From Erythrobacter sp. SD-21 (lineage in GTDB: Bacteria; Pseudomonadota; Alphaproteobacteria; Sphingomonadales; Sphingomonadaceae), in the NCBI RefSeq assembly GCF_000181515.1, contig NZ_ABCG01000005.1:62001-126000 (forward strand): a stretch of DNA of 64,000 nt. The letters run 5' to 3'. The translations under genes and the position numbers were made by a program. The notes below the pieces were generated by a model, which was not told where the DNA came from, ran no database searches, and was given only the letters and a program-made list of their open reading frames with translations. Shown here in pieces: positions 56,427-64,000 of this stretch. Numbering within the stretch: the stretch's first letter is position 1; each line of letters begins with the position of its first letter.

Positions 56427-57323
56427 CTACTCTTCCGCCGGACTGGGCTGCGAAATCCGGTTGCCCATGCCATCGCGCAGGCGGCGCGGTTCAAGCACGG
56501 CAGATGTCTCGATCAGGTTGAGAGCGCGCTGGGTTGCCGCATAACGTTCCGCATCGCGCAGCCAGCCTTGGGCGTTGGCCGCGCCGGGCATTTCGCGCAC
56601 TTCGGCAATCGCGCTGTCGGTCCGGCCGGAAAGTAGGAACAGCCGCGCGCGTTCGATGCGCATTTCGGGCTGCGGCGAAGGCGCGCTTTCGCGGCGGACG
56701 GTGAAAAGCGCGCCCAGTTCCTCCGTAAAACGCTCGAACCCGCCGCGATCGTCGCCCGACTGCAATTGCGGGGCAAGCCCGTCGAGCCGCGCGGTCAACT
56801 GGTCGAGCGTGACCGGCTCGCGCGAGAAGGTGAGGATGGTGTTGACCGCGTTGGGCAGCGCGTCGCCGAAACGAAGCCGCAGCTGGTCCGCGAGATAGCC
56901 GAGTTCGGCGCCCTTATCGATGGCGCGGCGGATGGCGAAGGCGATGAGAAGGCCCTCGGCGCGCGCGGCGTTGCCAGCGGCAGCCTGCGCCTGCAGGTCA
57001 AGGCGCGACAGGCGCTGTTCGGCCGCGGCAAGGCGCTGGTCGATCCCGCCCTGCTGTTCGGCCATCTGTTCGACCGTTTCCGCGTTTGCGGCGCGGGTTG
57101 GCCGGGCGCTGGGAGAGGGCACGGGTTCACCCTCGGCGACGGTCTGGGCCAGGGTCGCCTGTTCGCCCTCATTCGGCGCAGCGTCGACCGCTTCGTCCTG
57201 GTTCATCCGCCATGTAACGTAACCGACCAGTGCGCCGCCAAGGGCGAAGGAGCCCGCGACCGCGAGCAGCATCGGCCGCATGGAGCGGCTGCGCGTGCGC
57301 CGGTTGCTCGTAAACTCGTCCAT
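56427..57323 (-). CDS. Mitofilin-like membrane protein (COG4223-type)
   Basis: The 298-residue product has a basic N-terminus (NRRTRSRSMRPML), one membrane helix (about 16-38, LLAVAGSFALGGALVGYVT), an Ala/Glu-rich coiled-coil stretch (QRLAAAEQRLSRLDLQ) and a helical C-terminus. Bacterial relatives beside hemC/hemD are mitofilin homologues that shape internal membranes in some alphaproteobacteria. It follows hemD on the same strand, in the conserved hemC-hemD-mitofilin order. Confidence 0.85.
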   Translation of the reverse strand: MDEFTSNRRTRSRSMRPMLLAVAGSFALGGALVGYVTWRMNQDEAVDAAPNEGEQATLAQTVAEGEPVPSPSARPTRAANAETVEQMAEQQGGIDQRLAAAEQRLSRLDLQAQAAAGNAARAEGLLIAFAIRRAIDKGAELGYLADQLRLRFGDALPNAVNTILTFSREPVTLDQLTARLDGLAPQLQSGDDRGGFERFTEELGALFTVRRESAPSPQPEMRIERARLFLLSGRTDSAIAEVREMPGAANAQGWLRDAERYAATQRALNLIETSAVLEPRRLRDGMGNRISQPSPAEE

Positions 57324-57380
57324 TCCACTCCAATCCGCGACCCGTTCGCGGCTGTCATTACGCCGCGATATTCCCCGCGG

Positions 57381-58064
57381 TCAGCCTTGGCACAAAGCCT
57401 GCGCCAAGGCCAGTAGCTCGGCATCGCGCGGCGCGTGCGCGGTGTGGACAGCTTCCCAGCCCCCACCCGCCATTTCGGCGATACGCGGACCGAGGGCGGC
57501 CACGGTAAGGGTTGTCCGGTCTATCCCGAGCCGTTCGCACTCTTCGATCAGGCGCAGCGCCGCCTCACCCGAATGGAGCAGGGCTACCCCGCCCTCTTCG
57601 CGCATCTCCTTGCTGACCGAAGGCGAAATGTCGCGCGGACGCATGCGGTAGACGACGCGCGTCTCCATCCCGATGCCCACGGGCGGCGAGAGCTCCACCA
57701 TTTTCTCCCCCGCCAGCCGCAGGAAATCGAGTTCGCGCCCCGCCACCTCATCAAGCACCTGCTGGAGGCCGCCCTTCCCGGTGAGCGTGACGAGAAAGCC
57801 CTTCTCGCGCGCGGCCTCCGCCGTGGCCTCGCCGACAGCGTAGACCGGCAGGCCTTCGAGCTTGTCCAACAGCTTCCCGCCTTCGCGAAAGGCGTTGGAA
57901 CTGCCGACCAAGAGCGCGTCCATGCCCTCGAGATCGGGGAGCGTCCACTCGACCGGTTCGACCTCGAAAAGCGCGCAGCCTAGCGCTTCTAGCCCGAGCG
58001 CCCCGGCGGTTTCCAGCGTTACGCCAAGACCGGGCTCGGGGCGAAAGACGAACAGCTTGCGCAT
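57381..58064 (-). CDS. hemD: Uroporphyrinogen-III synthase
   Basis: HemD closes and flips the linear tetrapyrrole hydroxymethylbilane into uroporphyrinogen III. The 227-residue protein shows the weakly conserved pattern of the family: VVYRMRPRD near the middle, LLHSGEAALRLIEECE, and the C-terminal LTVAALGPRIAEMAGGGWEAVHTA. Its start overlaps the hemC stop (TGATG), so the two enzymes are made together. Confidence 0.93.
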   Translation of the reverse strand: MRKLFVFRPEPGLGVTLETAGALGLEALGCALFEVEPVEWTLPDLEGMDALLVGSSNAFREGGKLLDKLEGLPVYAVGEATAEAAREKGFLVTLTGKGGLQQVLDEVAGRELDFLRLAGEKMVELSPPVGIGMETRVVYRMRPRDISPSVSKEMREEGGVALLHSGEAALRLIEECERLGIDRTTLTVAALGPRIAEMAGGGWEAVHTAHAPRDAELLALAQALCQG

Positions 58065-58993
58065 CAGGAAAAGCTGCCGAAATGCGTTTTCACATGGTCG
58101 GGTGCCTCGCCCAGCAGTTCATGGGCCAGTTGGCGCGGTGCAGCGAGGTCGCCGGGCTCGAAACGGGCTTCGCGAGCGATGCGGATCGCGCCGTCCGGGC
58201 TGTAAATCGCAGCGGTCATGCGCAGCGCGTCGCCTTCGCGCCGGGTCAGCGCAGCGATGGGGCTATGACAGGTTCCTCCCAGCCCTTCGAGCAGCGCTCG
58301 TTCGGCAAACACTTCCTCGCGGCTGTGCGCGTGGTCTATCGCGGCGAGGACTTCCTGCGCGCGCTCGTCCGAGGCGCGGCACTCGATCCCGATGGCGGCC
58401 TGCGCCGGGGCGGGAAGCCAGTCTTCGGGTTCGAGCCGCACGCCGACACTCTTCTCGCCTAGCCGGACAAGCCCCGCTGCGGCCAAGAAGGTCGCGTCCG
58501 CCTCGCCCGCCTGCAGCTTGGCCATTCGCGTTGCGACATTGCCGCGGATGCCGACCACTTCCAGATCGGGGCGCGCGTAAAGCAATTGCGCCGCCCGTCT
58601 GGGCGCGCTGGTGCCGACCTTGGCACCTTGCGGGATCGCTTCCAGCGAAGTCGCGCCGAGCAGCACGTCGGCCTTGTCCTCGCGAGGGAGGATGGCGGCG
58701 ATGGCGATTCCGTCCGGGCGGATCGTCTCGACATCCTTCATTGAATGGACGGCGGCATCGATCCGGCCTTCCGCCAGCCAGATATCGAGTTCGCGGGTCC
58801 ACAGCGCCTTGCCGCCGATATCGGCAAGCGGGCGGTCCTGCACCTTGTCGCCGCTGGCAATGACGGGGACCAGTTCGACCCGCGCCTCGTCCCAGCTATG
58901 GGCTGCGCACAGCCGCGCGCGTGTTTCGTGGGCCTGCGCCATGGCGAGCGGGGAGCGGCGGGTTCCGAGGCGGAAAGGAGCGTTATCAGGCAT
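58064..58993 (-). CDS. hemC: Porphobilinogen deaminase
   Basis: HemC builds hydroxymethylbilane from four porphobilinogens on a dipyrromethane cofactor. The 309-residue protein begins MPDNAPFRLGTRRSPLAMAQ and holds the VHSMKDVET and LPREDKADVLLG segments, the active-site Asp region and the cofactor-attachment Cys in GGTCHSPIAAL near residue 240. I chose ATG 58993 since it starts at the conserved GTRRSPLA block, while an upstream Met adds an unconserved piece. It is divergent from tsaD. Confidence 0.96.
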   Translation of the reverse strand: MPDNAPFRLGTRRSPLAMAQAHETRARLCAAHSWDEARVELVPVIASGDKVQDRPLADIGGKALWTRELDIWLAEGRIDAAVHSMKDVETIRPDGIAIAAILPREDKADVLLGATSLEAIPQGAKVGTSAPRRAAQLLYARPDLEVVGIRGNVATRMAKLQAGEADATFLAAAGLVRLGEKSVGVRLEPEDWLPAPAQAAIGIECRASDERAQEVLAAIDHAHSREEVFAERALLEGLGGTCHSPIAALTRREGDALRMTAAIYSPDGAIRIAREARFEPGDLAAPRQLAHELLGEAPDHVKTHFGSFS

Positions 58994-59037
58994 GCGATTG
59001 CTTGCCCTAACGAGCGAGACCGCTAAGGGGAAGCGCA

Positions 59038-60078
59038 ATGACACTCGTACTGGGCATAGAGAGTTCCTGCGACGAAACCGCCGCCGCGCTTGTCGACGGC
59101 GAGCGGCGCATCGTGGCGCAGCGGATCGCCTCGCAGGATGCCGAGCACGCGCCCTTCGGCGGTGTCGTGCCCGAGATCGCCGCGCGCGCCCATGCCGAGC
59201 GGCTCGCCCCGATGATCGAAGGCGTGCTGGCCGATGCGAATGTCGCTCTGGGCGATCTCGATGCGATTGCCGCCACCGCGGGTCCGGGCCTCATCGGCGG
59301 GGTCATGGTCGGGCTGGTGAGCGCCAAGGCGCTGGCCATGGCGAGCGATGTGCCGCTGATTGCGGTGAATCATCTCGAAGGCCATGCGCTGAGCCCGCGG
59401 CTTGCCGACGCGTCTCTCGATTTTCCCTATGCACTGCTGCTCGTATCGGGTGGCCATTGCCAGATCCTGCGGGTCGATGGGGTCGGGCAGTACCGCCGCC
59501 TCGCGACTACCATCGACGATGCGCTGGGCGAAGCTTTCGACAAGACCGCCAAGATCCTGGGCCTCGGCTTCCCCGGCGGCCCTGCGGTGGAGCGCGTGGC
59601 GAAGGAGGGAGATGCCAAAGCGGTCCCCCTGCCCCGCCCCATGGTCGGCAGCGGCGAGCCGCATTTCAGCTTCGCCGGTCTCAAGAGCGCGGTCCTGCGC
59701 GCGCATGAGTGCGGCCGATACAGGTCCGAAGACATCGCCGCGAGCTTCCAGCAGGCGGCCATCGACTGCGTCACCGACCGCCTGCGGATCGCGCTGGTCC
59801 AGATGCAGGATTGCAAGACGCTGGTGGTGGCCGGCGGGGTCGCCGCCAACGCCTCGGTACGCGCCGCGCTCGAAGGGGTGGCCGAAGCCCACGCGATGCG
59901 CTTCACCGCACCGCCGCCCAAGCTGTGCACGGATAACGCCGCGATGATTGCGTGGGCGGGGATCGAGCGGCTGGCGCTTCCCGGTTTCACCCCCGACCCG
60001 CTCGACATTTCCGCGCGGCCCCGCTGGCCGCTCGACCCGACAGCAGAACCCGTTCGCGGGGCAGGAGTCAAGGCATGA
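59038..60078 (+). CDS. tsaD: tRNA threonylcarbamoyladenosine transferase TsaD
   Basis: TsaD makes t6A37 in tRNAs that read ANN codons, with TsaB, C and E. The 346-residue ASKHA-fold protein begins LVLGIESSCDETAAALVDG, has the metal histidines in NHLEGHALSP, then VSGGHCQILRV and AGGVAANASVRAAL. ATG 59038 lies 44 bases from hemC on the other strand. It overlaps gpsA by ATGA. Confidence 0.96.
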   Translation: MTLVLGIESSCDETAAALVDGERRIVAQRIASQDAEHAPFGGVVPEIAARAHAERLAPMIEGVLADANVALGDLDAIAATAGPGLIGGVMVGLVSAKALAMASDVPLIAVNHLEGHALSPRLADASLDFPYALLLVSGGHCQILRVDGVGQYRRLATTIDDALGEAFDKTAKILGLGFPGGPAVERVAKEGDAKAVPLPRPMVGSGEPHFSFAGLKSAVLRAHECGRYRSEDIAASFQQAAIDCVTDRLRIALVQMQDCKTLVVAGGVAANASVRAALEGVAEAHAMRFTAPPPKLCTDNAAMIAWAGIERLALPGFTPDPLDISARPRWPLDPTAEPVRGAGVKA

Positions 60079-61064
60079 CGATCGGCGTGCTTGGCGCTGG
60101 CGCGTGGGGAACCGCGCTGGCGCAAATGGTCGCGAGCGACGGCAGCGATGTGCTGTTGTGGGCGCGCGAAGCCGAACTGGTGGACGAGATCAACCGCGAT
60201 CACACCAATTCCGCCTACCTTCCCGGCGCACCGCTTTCCCCCACGATCCGCGCGACCGATGCTCTGGCGGACATGGCCGACCTCGATGTCATGCTGGTGG
60301 TCACGCCCGCCCAGCACATGGGCCAGGTCCTTGCGGACATGCCGAAACACCCGCGCGATCTCATCCTGTGTTCCAAGGGGATCGAGGCCGGATCGGGCCG
60401 CCTGATGAACGGCGTTGCGAGCGATGTCGCGCCCGATAGCGACATCGCCGTCCTCTCCGGTCCAACCTTTGCGCATGAAGTCGTCGCCGGTCTTCCCGCC
60501 GCGGCGACGCTGGCCTGTGGCGGCGGCGAGGCACAGTGGGACAGGATCGCCCCCCAAATCGCGCGCCCGACCTTCCGGCCCTATTATTCGGACGACGTCA
60601 CCGGCGCCGAGATCGGAGGCGCAGTCAAGAACGTGTTGGCCATTGCTTGCGGCGTGGTCGACGGGCTTGCGCTGGGCCAGAACGCCCGCGCGGCGCTTAT
60701 CGCGCGCGGCTATGCCGAGATGCTGCGCTTCGGCGAGGCCAAGGGCGCCAAGCCCGAAACGCTCACCGGCCTCTGCGGCCTTGGCGATCTGGTGCTGACA
60801 TGTTCCTCCACCTCCAGCCGCAATTTTTCGCTCGGCAAGGCACTGGGCGAAGGCCAAAGCGCCGAGGCGCTGATGGCCGACCGCCGGACCGTGGCCGAAG
60901 GCGCGCACACCGCGCCGGTGCTGGTGGAACTGGCCGCGCGCCACGGCATGGCCATGCCCATCGTCACGGCGGTTTATGACCTGCTGAAGGGCGACGACCC
61001 GCGCGAAGTCGTGCAGGGCATCCTGGCGCGTCCGCTCAAGGCCGAACAGGAAAGCCTGGGATGA
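60075..61064 (+). CDS. gpsA: Glycerol-3-phosphate dehydrogenase [NAD(P)+]
   Basis: GpsA reduces dihydroxyacetone phosphate to sn-glycerol-3-phosphate for phospholipids. The 329-residue protein has the nucleotide loop GVLGAGAWGTALAQM, SKGIEAGSGRLM, LSGPTFAHEVV and the catalytic Lys in AVKNVLAIACG, followed by LGDLVLTCSSTSSRN. The gene begins at ATG 60075 inside the tsaD stop and ends overlapping the flippase start. Confidence 0.96.
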   Translation: MTIGVLGAGAWGTALAQMVASDGSDVLLWAREAELVDEINRDHTNSAYLPGAPLSPTIRATDALADMADLDVMLVVTPAQHMGQVLADMPKHPRDLILCSKGIEAGSGRLMNGVASDVAPDSDIAVLSGPTFAHEVVAGLPAAATLACGGGEAQWDRIAPQIARPTFRPYYSDDVTGAEIGGAVKNVLAIACGVVDGLALGQNARAALIARGYAEMLRFGEAKGAKPETLTGLCGLGDLVLTCSSTSSRNFSLGKALGEGQSAEALMADRRTVAEGAHTAPVLVELAARHGMAMPIVTAVYDLLKGDDPREVVQGILARPLKAEQESLG

Positions 61065-62575
61065 GTGCCGAGACCAGCGACGAGGACCTCTCCGCCCTCG
61101 CCAAGGGCGGAAAGCAGAATGTGCTCGGCTTCCTGCTGAGGCTGCTGGCGCGCATCCCCTTCCTGTTCATTGCAGGCCGTCTCTACGGGGTCGACGCGGT
61201 GGGCCGCTTCGCTTCGGCGCTGGTCGTGGTCGAACTGGTCGCGCTGATGTGCTCGATGGGAGAGAAACGGGGCCTCGCGCAGCGCCTTTCCGAAGGCGAA
61301 GAGCAGCACCCCGCCAACCTCGTCTATGACGGCGTGCTGCTGGCGCTCCTGTTCTCGGCCATCGCCGCCGCCTTCTTCTGGCTGGTGCCCGCCCCGCTCT
61401 TCCCCTCGGGCGAATACACCGAGCTCGACCGGCTGATCGTTCTTGCGATACCCGGCTATGCGCTGACCGAGATCGTGCTCGCCGCGCAGGCCTACAAATA
61501 CGATATCGCCACCACCGTGCGCGCGCGGGCGGTGGTCGAACCGTGGACGATCTCGATCATGGCGGGGGTCTATTTCTTCGTGCCCGCGCTGTCGCAATCG
61601 GGCCTTGCGATGGCCTATCTCACCTCGATCTACGCCGGTCTCGCCGTGGGGCTGTGGGCTTTCTTCCGCAGCTACGGCCGTCCGGTGGGATGGCGCCCCA
61701 GCCCGCGCTACATGGGCCGGATCACGCTGCGCGCGCTGCCGCTGGCGACCGCCGATGCGATCGAATGGGGCACGCGCCGCGTCGACATCTTCATCCTCGG
61801 CCTGTTCGCCGCCCCCGCCGCGGTCGGCGTCTATTACATGGCGCAGCAGCTCGCGAGCCTGCCGCAAAAGCTCAAGACGAGCTTCGAGCCGATCCTCGGA
61901 CCGGTCATCACCAAGAACCTGAAGACGAGGAACTACGCCGCCATCGCCAAACAGGTGTGCCAGGTGGGCTTCTGGATCATCGCCGCACAGGCCGGGATCG
62001 CGCTGGCGCTGGGCGTGCCGGGCGAAGCGATCATGGGCCTCTTCGGTCCCGAATATGTCGGTGGCACCGGCGCGCTTGCCTTCCTGCTGACCGCCGAAGT
62101 GGTGGCGGCGACGGCGGTCGTCTCGGAGGCGGTGCTGATCTATGTCGCGCGCGTCCGGAACCTGTGGATCTCGATTGCGACCATCGCGCTGCAGGCGGTG
62201 CTCACCATCGTCTTCATCCAGCTGATGGTCGCGCAGGGCTATGGCGAGCCGTTCAAGGCCGCCGCCGCGGCCATGGCGCTGATGATCGCGCTGGGCATCG
62301 CGAGTCTCGTCAAGGCCATGCTGCTCTCGCGCATCCTCGGGCACAGTATCAACAACTGGCGCTGGGCGCTGGTTTATGCGGTGGCGCCGGCGGTGCTGGT
62401 GGGTTGGCTGGCGACCTTCCTGCCCGAATGGGCCGAACTGGCGGTGGGTGTGCCCGCCATCCTCGCCACCTATGGCTTCGTGATCTGGAAGCGCGGCTTC
62501 GGCCCCGAAGACCGCGTCCTGTTCAAGCGCGACAAGAAGGCGGCCAAAACGCAAGGGGCGAGCGATGCGGAGTGA
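61061..62575 (+). CDS. Polysaccharide/oligosaccharide flippase family protein
   Basis: The 504-residue product has about 12-14 membrane helices with charged loops. It starts SDEDLSALAKGGKQNVLGF, with the amphipathic N-terminal helix of the MVF/Wzx family, and contains LPKLKTSFEPILGPV-like and VGGTGALAFLL segments in the middle. These proteins flip lipid-linked sugars outward. No glycosyltransferase genes lie beside it, so the sugar is unknown. Its ATGA overlap ties it to gpsA. Confidence 0.85.
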   Translation: MSAETSDEDLSALAKGGKQNVLGFLLRLLARIPFLFIAGRLYGVDAVGRFASALVVVELVALMCSMGEKRGLAQRLSEGEEQHPANLVYDGVLLALLFSAIAAAFFWLVPAPLFPSGEYTELDRLIVLAIPGYALTEIVLAAQAYKYDIATTVRARAVVEPWTISIMAGVYFFVPALSQSGLAMAYLTSIYAGLAVGLWAFFRSYGRPVGWRPSPRYMGRITLRALPLATADAIEWGTRRVDIFILGLFAAPAAVGVYYMAQQLASLPQKLKTSFEPILGPVITKNLKTRNYAAIAKQVCQVGFWIIAAQAGIALALGVPGEAIMGLFGPEYVGGTGALAFLLTAEVVAATAVVSEAVLIYVARVRNLWISIATIALQAVLTIVFIQLMVAQGYGEPFKAAAAAMALMIALGIASLVKAMLLSRILGHSINNWRWALVYAVAPAVLVGWLATFLPEWAELAVGVPAILATYGFVIWKRGFGPEDRVLFKRDKKAAKTQGASDAE

Positions 62576-62644
62576 CCTGAATGTCCGAAGCTGTGGAACA
62601 AGCGGCTTTGCATGCAGAGAGCCTCGCGGCTAGGACCCCAAACG

Positions 62645-63382
62645 ATGAGAAAGCGTGCCTACATACCCCTGGGGGCTCTCTTGGTGATCGCGATCGGATC
62701 GGTCTCGAACTGGTCGGGCCGCGCGGACCGCATGGCCGAACGCCTGTCCGCCGACGCCGGTGCCGCCCTTGCCGCTGAGGGTCTCGGCCAGGTCAAAGCG
62801 CAATTCGCGAACCGCTATGGCGCGCCTTCGCGCCATCCCGTCCTCTCGGGCGGTGAGCGGCTCGACGACGTCCGGCGCACCCGCGCGGCGCAGATAGTGA
62901 GCTCCGTGCGCGGCGTGGGCGGCGTCAGCTGGGTTGACGGGAGCGTCAGTGCACGAAGCGGAGAACGTGCTTTCGAACCACTCCATTGTCAGGAAGACGT
63001 CGATGGCCTGCTGCGGACGCGTACGATCCGGTTTCAGGAAGCAAGTGCCGCCCTGCTACCGGCCAGCCGCATCTTGCTAGACGAAGTGGCTGCAGCGCTC
63101 GAACCCTGTTCTGGAGCGATCATCGCGATCACCGGACACACCAACAAATCGGGGAGCGAGGCGGCCAATCTCGCGCTCAGCATGGACCGCGCCCGCGTGG
63201 TCCGCGAGGCGCTGGTCCGTCGCGGCATCCCGCGCAGCAGCCTGCGCGCACGCGGTATGGGATCGAGCGAACCCGCCGAACGGCTGAAGCCCGAAGACCC
63301 GGCCAACCGCCGGATCGAATTCTCCGTTATCCGCCTCGAACCGCTAACCCCCACCCCCGTCGACATGCCCGGGCCGAGATAG
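62645..63382 (+). CDS. OmpA-family envelope protein
   Basis: The 245-residue product has one N-terminal hydrophobic segment (AYIPLGALLVIAIGSVSNW), then a short region that resembles a BON-like domain (LDDVRRTRAAQIVSSVRG). The OmpA C-terminal domain occupies residues about 110-235: ITGHTNKSGSEAANLALSMDRA (peptidoglycan-binding loop, with the usual Asp partly changed), RGIPRSSLRARGMGS and RRIEF. It probably anchors to the cell wall. I chose ATG 62645. Confidence 0.82.
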   Translation: MRKRAYIPLGALLVIAIGSVSNWSGRADRMAERLSADAGAALAAEGLGQVKAQFANRYGAPSRHPVLSGGERLDDVRRTRAAQIVSSVRGVGGVSWVDGSVSARSGERAFEPLHCQEDVDGLLRTRTIRFQEASAALLPASRILLDEVAAALEPCSGAIIAITGHTNKSGSEAANLALSMDRARVVREALVRRGIPRSSLRARGMGSSEPAERLKPEDPANRRIEFSVIRLEPLTPTPVDMPGPR

Positions 63383-63395
63383 GGAAAGGGACGAA

Positions 63396-63521
63396 ATGCC
63401 TATCTGGTTCGAAGTCATCGCTCTAATGCTGGTCGCCTATCTGATCGGCCTGACCATCGGCTGGGCGCTGTGGGGGCGCGCTGCGCCGGTAGAAATCGAA
63501 GATACGAAGGACGAAACATGA
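63396..63521 (+). CDS. 41-residue single-pass membrane protein
   Basis: ATG 63396 (GGGAAAGGGACG upstream) begins a protein reading MPIWFEVIALMLVAYLIG, with one hydrophobic helix and an acidic tail (EIEDTKDET). Its stop overlaps the next ATG (ATGA), so both are translated together. Too short for family recognition. The tight coupling suggests it partners the following membrane protein. Confidence 0.8.
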   Translation: MPIWFEVIALMLVAYLIGLTIGWALWGRAAPVEIEDTKDET

Positions 63522-63985
63522 GCGAACTTCTCGCCGAAAACTGGATCCTGCTCGCGATCGCGCTGGTCGTCGGCCTGCTGGTCGCCTGGCTGCTGTTCCG
63601 GACCACTCGCCGCACCCGCGTGACCGGCACGAAGAAGGATGTCCTCGACGAAGGTGCGGAACGCGCGCAGCGCAATTCCGCTCTGGTCGATGCGCCGCCC
63701 GCCGCCACGAGCGATGCGCCCGAGCTGAAAGTGTCCGACGGCAACGGCGACGACCTCACCCGCATCAAGGGCGTCGGCCCGAAGCTTGCAGCGACGCTCG
63801 AGAGCCTCGGCGTCACCAGCTTTGCCCAGATCGCTGCCTGGGACGATGCCGAAATCGACCGTATCGACAGCCAGCTCGGCCGCTTCGAAGGCCGTATCCG
63901 CCGCGACGACTGGACCGGCCAGGCGCGGCTTCTGGCAGCCGGCGACAGGGCCGGGTTCCAGAGCAAATACGGCGCCGGCGCATAA
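63518..63985 (+). CDS. Membrane-anchored helix-hairpin-helix protein
   Basis: The 155-residue product has an N-terminal membrane helix (LAENWILLAIALVVGLLVAWLLF) and a basic linker. A helix-hairpin-helix segment follows near residues 78-110 (LTRIKGVGPKLAATLESLGV, the GVGPKLA hairpin) with a repeat-like second half (DSQLGRFEGRIRRDDW). It looks like a membrane-tethered nucleic-acid or protein-binding domain. Similar DUF4332/NuoE-type HhH tails occur in related bacteria. Confidence 0.85.
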   Translation: MSELLAENWILLAIALVVGLLVAWLLFRTTRRTRVTGTKKDVLDEGAERAQRNSALVDAPPAATSDAPELKVSDGNGDDLTRIKGVGPKLAATLESLGVTSFAQIAAWDDAEIDRIDSQLGRFEGRIRRDDWTGQARLLAAGDRAGFQSKYGAGA

Positions 63986-64000
63986 GTCAGGAACCTTCCG

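Overview
The window reads as a GC-rich alphaproteobacterial chromosome segment. The most likely source is a member of Sphingomonadales, family Erythrobacteraceae (inference). The reasons are a two-piece (permuted) tmRNA gene of the alphaproteobacterial type, HWE-kinase and mitofilin-like genes, the lptD-surA-pdxA-rsmA and tsaD-gpsA/hemC-hemD blocks, many ATGA or TGATG gene overlaps, and frequent TTG/GTG starts. I saw no phage, insertion sequence, CRISPR array, rRNA or ordinary tRNA gene. Most of the window is core chromosome with a few accessory patches.

Layout. Bases 1-5100 hold purine synthesis (purM, then a purN fused to a YjbR-like domain), continued by a small membrane protein and a sulfotransferase. 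Bases 5100-8400 hold ndk, a lipoprotein, holC, a DUF2256 protein and pepA on the minus strand. Bases 8470-14130 are the outer-membrane biogenesis and RNA methylation operon lptD-surA-pdxA-rsmA, followed by a PilZ protein and malate synthase G (glcB). Bases 16970-20440 are an arginine succinyltransferase segment: an M20 hydrolase, astA and astB. Bases 20580-22115 carry a small membrane protein, a 44-residue entericidin-like lipoprotein, ssrA (tmRNA) and mscL.

Bases 22250-25740 contain lemA, two TPM-domain genes, a Nudix hydrolase and a dehydrogenase. Bases 25770-26270 hold a PspC gene preceded by two paralogous 39-residue membrane peptides. Bases 26500-36540 hold recF, a tesA-like gene with its ybbA/ybbP-type ABC transporter, a TonB-dependent receptor and typA. 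Bases 36550-44050 are more accessory: a ZIP-like membrane protein, a lone response regulator facing a decayed CheR/HWE-kinase pseudogene, putP, a VOC protein, an SdpI/SdpR pair with a perfect palindrome, and an extensin-like lipoprotein.

Bases 44090-48814 contain a LuxR regulator with a degenerate receiver and a four-gene unit: circularly permuted ATP-grasp, alpha-E, transglutaminase and Anbu proteasome-like peptidase. Bases 48870-64000 return to housekeeping: a lipase, a DUF3617 protein with an EF-hand loop, uvrB, a dsbD/scsB-type reductase, ubiH, a mitofilin-like gene, hemD, hemC, tsaD, gpsA, a polysaccharide flippase, an OmpA-like protein and two single-pass membrane proteins, one with a helix-hairpin-helix domain.

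The best candidates for new biology are the tandem 39-residue peptides coupled to PspC, the Anbu/ATP-grasp/alpha-E/transglutaminase operon with its neighbouring regulator, the PurN-YjbR fusion, and the kinase pseudogene broken by one nonsense codon inside the ATP-binding N box.
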